A stretch of 33,285 bases of DNA from DAOTTI01 sp034437795 (GTDB lineage: Bacteria; Chloroflexota; UBA11872; UBA12225). The first letter of the stretch is position 1; each line of letters starts with the position of its first letter. Below the pieces are notes generated by a model. It did not search any database and had not been told where the DNA came from. It was given only the letters and a program-made list of their open reading frames with translations. Of this stretch, positions 16,786 to 23,322 are shown piece by piece. The DNA is taken from positions 1 through 33,285 of the forward strand of contig DAOTTI010000096.1 of the NCBI GenBank assembly GCA_034437795.1. Direction: 5' to 3'. A program made the position numbers and the translations under genes.

Positions 16786-18120
16786 ATGAGCACGCGTCGT
16801 GATGTCCTCACTGTAATGCCTGCGTGGGGCGGCCTGCTGGCCGCCGCGTGTGGTGGCGCGGCCAGCGGTGGCAGCCGCGAGGAGCTGCCCAGGCCAGCCA
16901 GCGGCCCGATGGAGCTGCGCGTCGCCACGAATACCAGCATCCAGAATATGCCCGCTTGGGAGAAGGCAGCGCAGGGCTACGAGCAGAAATACCCCACGCG
17001 GAAGGTGAAGCTGGAGCACGGCACCGGCAGCGAATACACCGAGCGCATGGTCGCCCAGCAGGCCGCCGGCGACCCCCCGCCCATCTTCTACACCGCTACC
17101 ACGGGCGTGCACAACTTCGGCCCCAAGGGGGTGTTCAGCGACCTGATGCCGCTGGTCAAGGCAGACCGCAGCGTCAATCTCAAGGACATCCCCGAGCGCG
17201 CGCTGAAGGGCTATACGTGGGCGGGTAAGCTCTATGGCATGCCGGTGATGGCCGATACCCGCTATCTCCACTACAACGTCAGCCTGTTCAAGCAGGCCGG
17301 CCTGCCCATGCTCCCCCGCGAGTGGAACGACGACAGCTTGACGCTGGAGAAGTTCGTGGAGTATGGCCAGCGCCTGACCGATACGGCCAAAGGCGTCTGG
17401 GGCTTTTTCCCCGGCGAGAGCTGGCTGGAGAAGGCCTTCTATCAGTTTGGCGCCGACCTCTGGGACAGCCGCGACTACACCACGCGGTGCGTCCTGGACT
17501 CGCCGCAGGCCATCGAGGCCTTCCAGTGGATGCAGGATTGCGTGCACAAGTGGCGCTTCGTCCCCAGCCCGCAGCAGGCCGCGGCCTCGGGCATCTCGTC
17601 CCCCCGCTCAGACAACGCCTTCATCCAGGGGAAGGCGGCGATGGTGCTCGGCGGCTACAAGCACACGGCGGCCATCTTCCCCGCGGCGCAGGGCTTCGAG
17701 TGGAGCATCGCCCCCCTGCCGAAGGGCCGCACCAAGGGCACGCAGGTGGTCGTGGTCGGCTTCGCCATTCCTTCTGGCGCCAGGTACGTGGCCGAGGCGT
17801 TTGACTGGATCAAGTGGACCGTCTTCCAGGACGGTGCCTGCGCCATCATGGGCCTGGCGTCACAGGCCGTGTCGGATAAGGTAGACCGCTACAAGTGCTC
17901 GCCCCTGCCTGAGTGGCAGACCAGGATGACGCAGGATGGGCTGAGGTCCGGCGGCAAAGTGGACGCCGACCATCCCAACGTCAAGCCGGAGATGTGGCCG
18001 ATCATCTGGGGCGAGATCACGAAGCCGCTGAATGGCGAGCAGTCGGCCCGCGACACCGGCAAGCGCATCGTTGACCAGGTGAACCCATTGTTTCAGCCCT
18101 TTGTCGTCCCGCGCGCCTGA
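16786..18120 (+). CDS. ABC transporter solute-binding lipoprotein, family 1 (copy 2)
   Basis: A 444-aa solute-binding protein with a short signal STRRDVLTV (Arg4-Arg5) and lipobox LAAAC with Cys22. Tat or Sec export and lipid anchoring to the outer face of the membrane are predicted. The mature domain begins MELRVATNTSIQNMPAWEKAAQGYEQ-like at about residue 42, the first strand and helix of the type I/II binding fold. It also has KGYTWAGKLYGMPVMADTR and NAFIQGKAAMVLGGY, typical of sugar or glycerol-phosphate binders. A GGGAG site lies about 7 nt before the ATG. No transporter permease or ATPase follows; the next gene downstream is a nucleotidyltransferase. Confidence 0.88.
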   Translation: MSTRRDVLTVMPAWGGLLAAACGGAASGGSREELPRPASGPMELRVATNTSIQNMPAWEKAAQGYEQKYPTRKVKLEHGTGSEYTERMVAQQAAGDPPPIFYTATTGVHNFGPKGVFSDLMPLVKADRSVNLKDIPERALKGYTWAGKLYGMPVMADTRYLHYNVSLFKQAGLPMLPREWNDDSLTLEKFVEYGQRLTDTAKGVWGFFPGESWLEKAFYQFGADLWDSRDYTTRCVLDSPQAIEAFQWMQDCVHKWRFVPSPQQAAASGISSPRSDNAFIQGKAAMVLGGYKHTAAIFPAAQGFEWSIAPLPKGRTKGTQVVVVGFAIPSGARYVAEAFDWIKWTVFQDGACAIMGLASQAVSDKVDRYKCSPLPEWQTRMTQDGLRSGGKVDADHPNVKPEMWPIIWGEITKPLNGEQSARDTGKRIVDQVNPLFQPFVVPRA

Positions 18121-18144
18121 GCGTCGCATCCAGCACATCCTTGC

Positions 18145-18255
18145 CACCGGCCCCAATCAGGCGGTAGGCAGCACGAGGTTGCCGGAGAGACCGCTACGCG
18201 TCAGCGTGGCGCCTGCGCCATCTCCCCGCCATGACATGCCGGATTGGGGCCGGTG
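18145..18255. repeat. 111-nt element bounded by perfect 14-bp inverted repeats
   Basis: CACCGGCCCCAATC (18145-18158) and GATTGGGGCCGGTG (18242-18255) are exact inverse complements enclosing 83 nt. The interior itself folds: CGCTACGC and GCGTGGCG around a GTCA loop, and GGAGA opposite TCTCC. It sits between the second solute-binding gene and the nucleotidyltransferase. It could be a small MITE- or REP-like element or a structured RNA; no known family is recognised. Confidence 0.55.
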
Positions 18256-18328
18256 CCACGGACGTGGCGGATGCCCTGCTGGCGGGCGGGAGCGAGCAGG
18301 AGAAACTCACCAGTAAAAGGGTAGAAGC

Positions 18329-19084
18329 TTGAAGGCCATTATCATCGGCGCCGGCCGCGGCCAGCGGCTCATGCCACTCACCGAGCAGCAGCCCAAGTGC
18401 TTTGCGCCCGTCGCGGGCAAGCGCATCCTGGACTGGATCCTGGCGGCGCTGGCCGGGGGTGGGTTCACGCCAGCGGACATCGCCTTTGTGGGCGGCTACC
18501 GGCTCGCAGCCATCCAGCGCGAATACCCCCAGTTCACCTACTACGAGAATGCCGGCTGGGAACGCACCAACATCCTCGCCTCGCTCTTCTGCGCCGAGCC
18601 GGCGATGGCCGATGGGTTCGTGTGCACCTACGCCGACATCGTCTACCGGCCGCACGTCGTGGAGCGGCTGATGCGCAGCCCGCACGATATCACGCTGGTG
18701 GTGGATACGGACTTCCGGCGTCGCTACCGGCGGCGCACCCAGCACCCTGAGAGCGACGCCGAGAAGGTGCTGGCGACAGGGGACCGCGTGCTCTCCGTCA
18801 GCCGGCTAATCCCCGCCGACCTGGCGGCCGGCGAGTACATCGGCGTGGCTAGGTTCACGCCCCGCGGCGCCGCGCTGCTCCGCACCCACTACCATCGCGT
18901 GCTGGCGCGGTACGACGGCCGCCCCTTCCAGGGCGCTCCCTCCGTGCAGATGGCCTACCTGATCCACCTCTTCCAGGAGATGCTGGAGCAAGGGGTGGAG
19001 ATGTACAAGGTGGACACCCACGGCCAGTACTACGAGATCGACACCACCGAGGACTACCAGATCGTCCAGGATGAGTGGCGCTGA
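18329..19084 (+). CDS. Sugar/choline-phosphate nucleotidyltransferase (LicC/RfbA-like)
   Basis: A 251-aa nucleotidyltransferase with the N-terminal NTP-binding loop MKAIIIGAGRGQRLMPLTEQ and PKCFAPVAGK, as in RfbA, GlmU-N and LicC enzymes. YADIVYRP supplies the metal-binding acidic strand, and YYEIDTTEDY near the C-terminus supplies the second metal site. No left-handed beta-helix is attached. The family makes CDP-choline, UDP-sugars or similar activated head groups. The YYEIDTTEDY end and overall length favour the LicC-type choline-phosphate cytidylyltransferase subgroup, but this is tentative. The start is TTG at 18329 with AAAAGGG about 8 nt upstream. It is convergent with the interrupted solute-binding gene. 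Confidence 0.82.
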   Translation: MKAIIIGAGRGQRLMPLTEQQPKCFAPVAGKRILDWILAALAGGGFTPADIAFVGGYRLAAIQREYPQFTYYENAGWERTNILASLFCAEPAMADGFVCTYADIVYRPHVVERLMRSPHDITLVVDTDFRRRYRRRTQHPESDAEKVLATGDRVLSVSRLIPADLAAGEYIGVARFTPRGAALLRTHYHRVLARYDGRPFQGAPSVQMAYLIHLFQEMLEQGVEMYKVDTHGQYYEIDTTEDYQIVQDEWR

Positions 19085-19129
19085 GACGGCACGCACCATG
19101 CAGCCGCGGAGCCGTGGTGCGCAGCTCAG
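19081..19129. terminator. Bidirectional hairpin between convergent genes
   Basis: CTGAG/CTCAG (19081-19085 and 19125-19129) encloses CGCACCATG pairing with CGTGGTGCG around 19092-19121. The structure covers both stop codons and the 41-nt gap between two convergent genes, as expected for a shared transcription end. No poly-U tract is present, so rho-independent action is unproven. Confidence 0.5.
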
Positions 19130-20284
19130 CCCAGGAGCGGCCGGACCTGGGCGGCCGCGTCTTCCAGCGCCTGGCGGGGCGTCTTCTCCCCCTTCAGCGC
19201 CGCCTCCTGTGCATTGAGGATAATGGTGCGCACCTGCACCGCGTCGCTCGTCTCAAACTCGTGCCAGGGGACCATGTCGTTGACCTGGTCGTAGGTGGTG
19301 CGCGCGATGGGGTTCTCCTTGAGATAGGCGCCCATCAGCTGGGGCGCGTCGAGCGTGCTGCGGCGCACGGCCATGTACCCCGAATCCTGCGCCATCTTGC
19401 TCGTGCCAGCAGGGCTGACCAGAAACTTGATCAGGTCCCAGCCCGCCGCCTGTTCGGCCGGCGTCTTGCCCAGAATGAAGACGTTGTTCCCGCCGGCCGG
19501 CACGCGCCGCGGCTTGCTGCCATCGGTCGGGAAGACGGCGGTGCGCAGCAGCTCCACCGGAAACTGCACGTTCCGGCGGATGGCGTCCAGCGACGCTGTG
19601 GTGGTGGAGATGTAGCCGAGCTTGCCGGTGTAGAAGAGCGTCGCCGCCCCGCTGTAGAGCGGCATCGTGCCGTCTCGCAGGACCAGGTCGGTCCAGTAGG
19701 TCAGGGCGCGCACACCCGGGGGCTCGTGGAACATTGGCTTGAGGCCATCGGGGGAGACCATCCGGCCGCCGGCGCACTCCACCATAGCCTGGAACATCCA
19801 GTTGCCGGTGATGGTGTAGTTGAAGGCGACCCCCTTGGTCTCGCCGCGGGCGATCTTCTGGGCATGGGCGCGGAGCTCATCCCAGGTCCGCGCCGGCCGG
19901 TCAGGGCTGAGGCCGTTCTGCTCCAGCAGGCCGGCATTGAAGTAGAAGATCGGCGTGCTGACTGCGAAAGGAAGGCCCCATTGCTTGCCTTGCACGTCTT
20001 GGCCGAGCTTGAGCATGGCGGGAAAGAAATCGCCGGTGCTGAACCGCTCCGCCGCGATGAAGTTCGCCACGGGGGTCATCGGGATACGCTTGACCATGAA
20101 GCGCGTGTAGGTGAAGCCCGCCTGAGCGACCGCGGGGGGCGTGCCGGCCGTAGCCAGCAGCTGCACCTTCTGCAGCAGGCCCTCGTAGCCCCCGCTGACG
20201 ACGACGCCGCGCGCCCGCACGCGCGACTGCTCGCGATGGTACTGCTCCAGAATGCCGTCGATAAAGGCGGCGCTGTGCTGGTGG
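19126..20284 (-). CDS. ABC transporter solute-binding lipoprotein, family 1 (copy 3): 3' exon
   Basis: This is the main part of a third solute-binding protein, UgpB-like, interrupted by a group II intron. The exon begins at the third base of the split Thr codon and encodes HQHSAAFIDGILEQYHREQ, then ISTTTASLDAIRRN and the C-terminal lobe ending AAAQVRPLLG. Joined to the 5' exon at 23134-23291 it gives an uninterrupted protein of 438 aa, normal for the family. Without splicing, the upstream frame runs into intron sequence encoding no signal peptide, so function requires intron removal. No permease or ATPase is adjacent. The gene converges on the nucleotidyltransferase. Confidence 0.85.
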
Positions 20285-20349
20285 GTAGGGTAGGCCGCCG
20301 GCGAGTTACTGAGCCTTGCGGATCGGCACTTTTCCGTCGGCCCCCCTCC

Positions 20350-20383
20350 GAACCGGGCTTGCGACTTTCGCCGCACCCGGCTC
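20350..20383 (-). ncRNA. Group II intron domain V (catalytic hairpin)
   Basis: The minus strand gives a 34-nt hairpin. It starts GAGCCGGG (carrying the AGC catalytic triad), has a two-base bulge region and a GCGAAAGU loop (GAAA tetraloop), and closes with CCCGGTTC. This is the most conserved segment of group II introns and contains no disruptive change. Confidence 0.95.
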
Positions 20384-20438
20384 TCCAGTGTCAGTTGGTG
20401 ACACGCTTGTCGGCATAGGCCCGGCGAGGCAGGAGTTG

Positions 20439-20467
20439 TTGTCGCGCTTCCCCGGGTGGAGTAGAAT
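20439..20467 (+). promoter_or_regulatory. Promoter of the intron passenger gene
   Basis: TTGTCG (20439-20444), an exact 17-nt spacer and TAGAAT (20462-20467) lie on the strand opposite the intron. The predicted start is near 20474. A GGAGGA ribosome binding site at 20487-20492 and the ATG at 20498 follow. Confidence 0.65.
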
Positions 20468-20497
20468 GAGGCCACTGTCACCGGGTGGAGGAACAAC

Positions 20498-20806
20498 ATG
20501 CACGCGATGGCCGTGGAATTCACGATGCCGGAAGGCACCGACTTTGACGCGCTGCGCCAGCTGATGAAGCAGCGCGCTTCCCTCTATGAGGGGATGCCGG
20601 GGCTCCACTTCAAGGCCTTTGTTTTGGACCCCGAGCGTCGTGCGTACGGCGGTCTCTACGTCTGGGACTCGCGTGAGCATATCGATGAGTTCCTCAAGTC
20701 CGAGATCTTCCAGGGTATCGTGCAGAAGTTCGGGCAGCCCCAGATTCGGATGTATGAGGTCGCGACGCTGGTGGAGCGGGGAGCGTCGGTGGGCGCAACC
20801 CGTTAG
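20498..20806 (+). CDS. YdhR/antibiotic-monooxygenase-like small protein inside the intron
   Basis: A 102-aa protein with the pattern of a ferredoxin-like dimeric alpha/beta-barrel (ABM/YdhR-type). Strand HAMAVEFTMP is followed by helix DFDALRQLMKQRASLY, then MPGLHFKAFVLDPERRAYGGLYVW, helix SREHIDEFLKSEIFQGIVQKFG and a last strand PQIRMYEVATLV. Such proteins act as small monooxygenases or ligand-binding dimers; the substrate here is unknown. It lies wholly inside the group II intron, between the maturase HNH domain and domain V, on the opposite strand, and has its own promoter and GGAGGA site. Codon use is like the chromosome's. It overlaps the antisense maturase frame by 113 nt. A passenger gene is the simplest reading. 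Confidence 0.8.
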   Translation: MHAMAVEFTMPEGTDFDALRQLMKQRASLYEGMPGLHFKAFVLDPERRAYGGLYVWDSREHIDEFLKSEIFQGIVQKFGQPQIRMYEVATLVERGASVGATR

Positions 20807-22622
20807 CGTCGCGGTTATTGCCGACTAAGCGCTCGCCAGCCGCGAGCGCGCTGCCGTGGCTGCCGGAGTGGATGGCTCTATGGCAGTCGCGGCAGACGAC
20901 CAGCGTCTTGCGACGGCGCGCCGCCATCTTTTTGACCCATTCGGGTCTGGCGGTGCGTCCCTTCCGCTCCAGGTCCTTCAGATGTCGCACGTGGTGGACC
21001 TGGACCTCTTCCGTTGAGCCGCAAAGCTCGCAGGTGTCGGCCAGGAGCCGTTCGAGCAACTCCGTCCGGGTGTTGTTGAGGAAGCGGATGGGCTGGTCGT
21101 CGAGGACTGCGTCTTTGTTGCGTACAAGCGGGATGCCGTCCCACTGGGCCACCAGCGGTGCCTTCCCTGCGCGCTCGACCGTCACCATGAGGACCTTGCG
21201 GGGTCCACGTGGCGTTGCGATGGTCGCCTGATAGCGTTTGACGGCTTGTCGCACGCTGAGCCTGAGCTTGTGGGCCAGGGTCTTGGCGAGCGACTGTGCC
21301 ATCACCCATCGCAGGCGGCTGAGCGCGTGGAGGTTGTAGGCGAGCTGGTAGTACCCCACGATGCCCCGGTACTCCGCCTGGTAGTCCGCCACGAGGCTGA
21401 ACACAGCGTTGTGGAGGCGCTCCGGGCGGTGGACCGGCTTGCCGTGGGCCAGGTACGGCGCGCACTTGGCGTGCACCACGTCCAGGGGCACCTTGAACCC
21501 GATCGTGCCGTTGATGCTGCGGTGACCGCGTTCGTTGTGCTGGTGGTCGTTGTGGATGGTGACCACCTCGTAGCCGAGGAAGCGCGCGGGTTCTGTCCGC
21601 GCGTGGGTGAGCAAGGTCTTCTCTGCGGAGAGTTCCAGCTTGAGGTGCTCACGCAGGAACGTTGAGAGTCGGTCCTTGATTTCTTCGGCTTCCGCCCGTG
21701 GACCCGCGAAACCGAGCAGAAAGTCGTCGGCGTACCGCACGTAGTGCAGGCGCCGGTAGTCCGGGTCGTTGGGCACCCGGGCGGGCAGGAGCTTCAGCTG
21801 CCGACGAACCTCCTGTGCCTCGTCCGAGTGACCCGCCTTGGCCAGACGACTGGCGCGCTGTAGCAGCGCTTGGTAGGCCGGGTTGTTCTTCCGCCGGTCG
21901 CCGCAGTTGTACGCTGGCAGGAGCGCCGAGCCGACGAACTGGTCCAGCCTGTCCAGATAGATGTTCGCGAGGACGGGGCTCACGATACCCCCTTGCGGCG
22001 TACCGCTCAGGGTGGCGTGATACTTCCAGTCTTCGAGATAGCCCGCCTGGAGCAGGTTCTTGATGAGCCGCAGGAAGCGGCCGTCGTGGACGTTCTCGCC
22101 GAGCACCCGCAACAGGACCTCGTGGTCGATGTTGTCGAAGCACCCTTTGATGTCGCCCTCGATGAACCACACCGTACCCGTCCACTTCCGGTAGATGTCC
22201 CGGAGGGCGGTGTGACAGCCGAGGCCCGGCCGGAAGCCGTGGGAGTGGGGACTGAACCGCGGCTCGTAGTACGCCTCCAGGATGGAGCGCACCACTTCTT
22301 GCAGCAGCTTGTCCGACCACGTGGGGATGCCCAGCGGGCGCTGCTTCCCATTGGCGTTGGGAATGTACGTCCGCCGCACCGGCGTCCACCGATACCGCTC
22401 GTGACGCACCGCGTCGATGAGCTTCTCGATCTTCGCCAGGGACATCCCGTCCACGGTCTCCGGGGTCGTGCCTGGTGTCATTGCGCCCTGGTTCCGGGAA
22501 ACGCGGCCGTAAGCGCGCAGGTACAGCGATGGCTGGAACAGTTGTCGGTAGGCGTCCAGCAGTGGCAGTCCTCTGCTGCCTCGTTCGCGGATGATTCCCA
22601 GGATGGTTTCGGCGTCTCGCAT
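20694..22622 (-). CDS. ltrA: Group II intron reverse transcriptase/maturase with HNH endonuclease
   Basis: A 642-aa intron-encoded protein that helps the intron RNA fold and splice and carries out retrohoming. The reverse transcriptase domain has QRPLGIPTWSDKLLQEVV, GDIKGCFDNIDH (near 156-167), SGTPQGGIVSPVLANIYL and the catalytic YADD at 297-300. Domain X includes SLAKTLAHKLRLS near 444-456. The HNH nuclease has CELC (531-534), HH (543-544), CRDCH (577-581) and His585. The ATG follows GGGGAGG at a good distance. Beyond about residue 590 the sequence matches nothing in the family, and residues after 605 are merely antisense to the passenger gene. The native stop therefore seems lost, probably through the passenger's insertion. 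The catalytic motifs are intact. Confidence 0.93.
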   Translation of the reverse strand: MRDAETILGIIRERGSRGLPLLDAYRQLFQPSLYLRAYGRVSRNQGAMTPGTTPETVDGMSLAKIEKLIDAVRHERYRWTPVRRTYIPNANGKQRPLGIPTWSDKLLQEVVRSILEAYYEPRFSPHSHGFRPGLGCHTALRDIYRKWTGTVWFIEGDIKGCFDNIDHEVLLRVLGENVHDGRFLRLIKNLLQAGYLEDWKYHATLSGTPQGGIVSPVLANIYLDRLDQFVGSALLPAYNCGDRRKNNPAYQALLQRASRLAKAGHSDEAQEVRRQLKLLPARVPNDPDYRRLHYVRYADDFLLGFAGPRAEAEEIKDRLSTFLREHLKLELSAEKTLLTHARTEPARFLGYEVVTIHNDHQHNERGHRSINGTIGFKVPLDVVHAKCAPYLAHGKPVHRPERLHNAVFSLVADYQAEYRGIVGYYQLAYNLHALSRLRWVMAQSLAKTLAHKLRLSVRQAVKRYQATIATPRGPRKVLMVTVERAGKAPLVAQWDGIPLVRNKDAVLDDQPIRFLNNTRTELLERLLADTCELCGSTEEVQVHHVRHLKDLERKGRTARPEWVKKMAARRRKTLVVCRDCHRAIHSGSHGSALAAGERLVGNNRDANGLRPPTLPAPPASRPHTSESGAARTSARYPGRSRT

Positions 22623-22850
22623 CGTGCGAACCTCCCCTCGTGGGTTTCGTTGACACCTGCCCCCCTTCGCCCTGTGGCCGGCTTTCCCGACCGCTGACTA
22701 CTACGGGGGCTCCGTCGCCATAGGGCTCGCGCCCCGTAGGCGATCCTGCGTTCCCTAGGAGCAAGACGAAGTAGCGCGCTGTAGGCGCCCCGTTGGCTTC
22801 CTTGAGTGGCCTCACTGGCCACCGCCCACCGGCCGGAAGGTTCCGGCGAC

Positions 22851-22856
22851 ATTCAC
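22851..22856 (-). other. Intron EBS1, pairing with IBS1 of the host gene
   Basis: GTGAAT lies in the loop of a hairpin with arms CGGCGA and TCGCCG in domain I. It pairs over six bases, including one G-U pair, with GTTCAC, the last six bases of the 5' exon (complement 23134-23139). It fixes the 5' splice site. Confidence 0.85.
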
Positions 22857-22940
22857 AAAATCGCCGTATGCCGGTGGCCCCGCTGTAGGCGTTGTGCTCG
22901 GGGGACGAATCGTTGCATCGCTGGAAGCTGGAGTTAAGGC

Positions 22941-22946
22941 AGATCG
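22941..22946 (-). other. Intron EBS2, pairing with IBS2 of the host gene
   Basis: CGATCT pairs perfectly with AGATCG at exon positions -13 to -8 (complement 23141-23146). Its location about 190 nt into the intron and 85 nt before EBS1 fits the usual domain I layout. Confidence 0.85.
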
Positions 22947-23133
22947 GCCTTCGCCATGGCGCGCGGGCCTAGCAGGACGCCACCCTAAACGCCTTCGGGC
23001 GACTCCCACGTTCCCGGCCTGCTCTTGTCCCCTCTGGCTTTCGCCGTCAGGTCAGCCGGGTGGCCCAGGGGTCGTTGCTTCCGGACCCCTCCTGTCTCAG
23101 ACAGGGATCTGTGCTCCTGGTGACGCAGCGCAC

Positions 23134-23291
23134 GTGAACTCGATCTCCGGCGCCGGCTCCGCCGCAGCCGGCAGCCCGGCCGCGCGCTGGTCCCGCCAGC
23201 CACAGCCCGCCAGCCAACTGGCCGCGCCCAGCGCCCCGCCGGCCGCAGAGAGCGCCTGCCGGCGCGTGATCACGTGTGAGGTTGCCGTCAT
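23134..23291 (-). CDS. ABC transporter solute-binding lipoprotein, family 1 (copy 3): 5' exon
   Basis: This encodes the first 52 residues plus two bases of codon 53: a Tat-like signal HVITRRQALSAAGG (Arg10-Arg11), the lipobox LAGC with Cys30, and the first mature strand ending PEIEFT. The intron follows the second base of the Thr codon (AC, then C in the 3' exon). The start is ATG at 23291; a TTG immediately before it is possible. A CATAAT -10 ends only eight bases upstream, so this gene may be expressed from a leaderless or nearly leaderless mRNA. It is divergent from the MetE-like gene. Confidence 0.85.
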
Positions 23292-23298
23292 CAACCGG

Positions 23299-23305
23299 TA
23301 TTATG
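23299..23305. promoter_or_regulatory. Shared, symmetric -10 of a divergent promoter
   Basis: On the plus strand TATTAT (23299-23304) could serve the MetE-like gene at 23323. The overlapping complement CATAAT (23300-23305) could serve the solute-binding gene starting at 23291. Each matches the -10 consensus at five of six positions. No strong -35 is seen on either side. Confidence 0.45.
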
Positions 23306-23322
23306 CCGGTGAGCAGACGGCC

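Larger units (their letters stand above)
20285..23133 (-). mobile_element. Complete group II intron with maturase and a passenger gene
   Basis: A 2849-nt retroelement and ribozyme on the same strand as the host gene. The 5' end reads GTGCG (23133 downwards) and the 3' end CCTACCCTAC (to 20285), ending in the expected AC with a candidate branch-point A at 20291. EBS1 (22851-22856) and EBS2 (22941-22946) pair with the 5' exon. Domain V at 20350-20383 has the canonical 34-nt length, AGC triad and GAAA tetraloop. Domain VI occupies about 20285-20345. Domains I-III lie upstream of the maturase start at 22622, which follows a GGGGAGG site. The RNA self-splices as a lariat, and with its protein retrohomes into matching DNA. 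Everything required for activity is visible except proof of splicing. Confidence 0.95.

Noticed and set aside
18145..18255. Intrinsic terminator or known riboswitch
   Set aside because: The loop is 83 nt, there is no U-tract, and the conserved cores of the riboswitches I know (for example glycine, SAM, cobalamin) are not found.
19075..20418. A 447-aa plus-strand reading frame
   Set aside because: It is the antisense of the solute-binding 3' exon and runs into domain V; no motif or ribosome binding site is seen.
20285..20538. A solute-binding protein starting at 20538 as one uninterrupted gene
   Set aside because: The first 85 codons of that frame lie in intron domains V and VI, carry no signal peptide, and stop resembling the family exactly at the intron boundary.
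21649..22815. A 388-aa minus-strand frame overlapping the maturase
   Set aside because: It is a shadow of domain I-III sequence and of the maturase in a different frame, with no protein family pattern.
23097..23294. A separate 65-aa signal-peptide protein
   Set aside because: It is the 5' exon of the interrupted gene; its last 12 codons are intron sequence starting at GTGCG.
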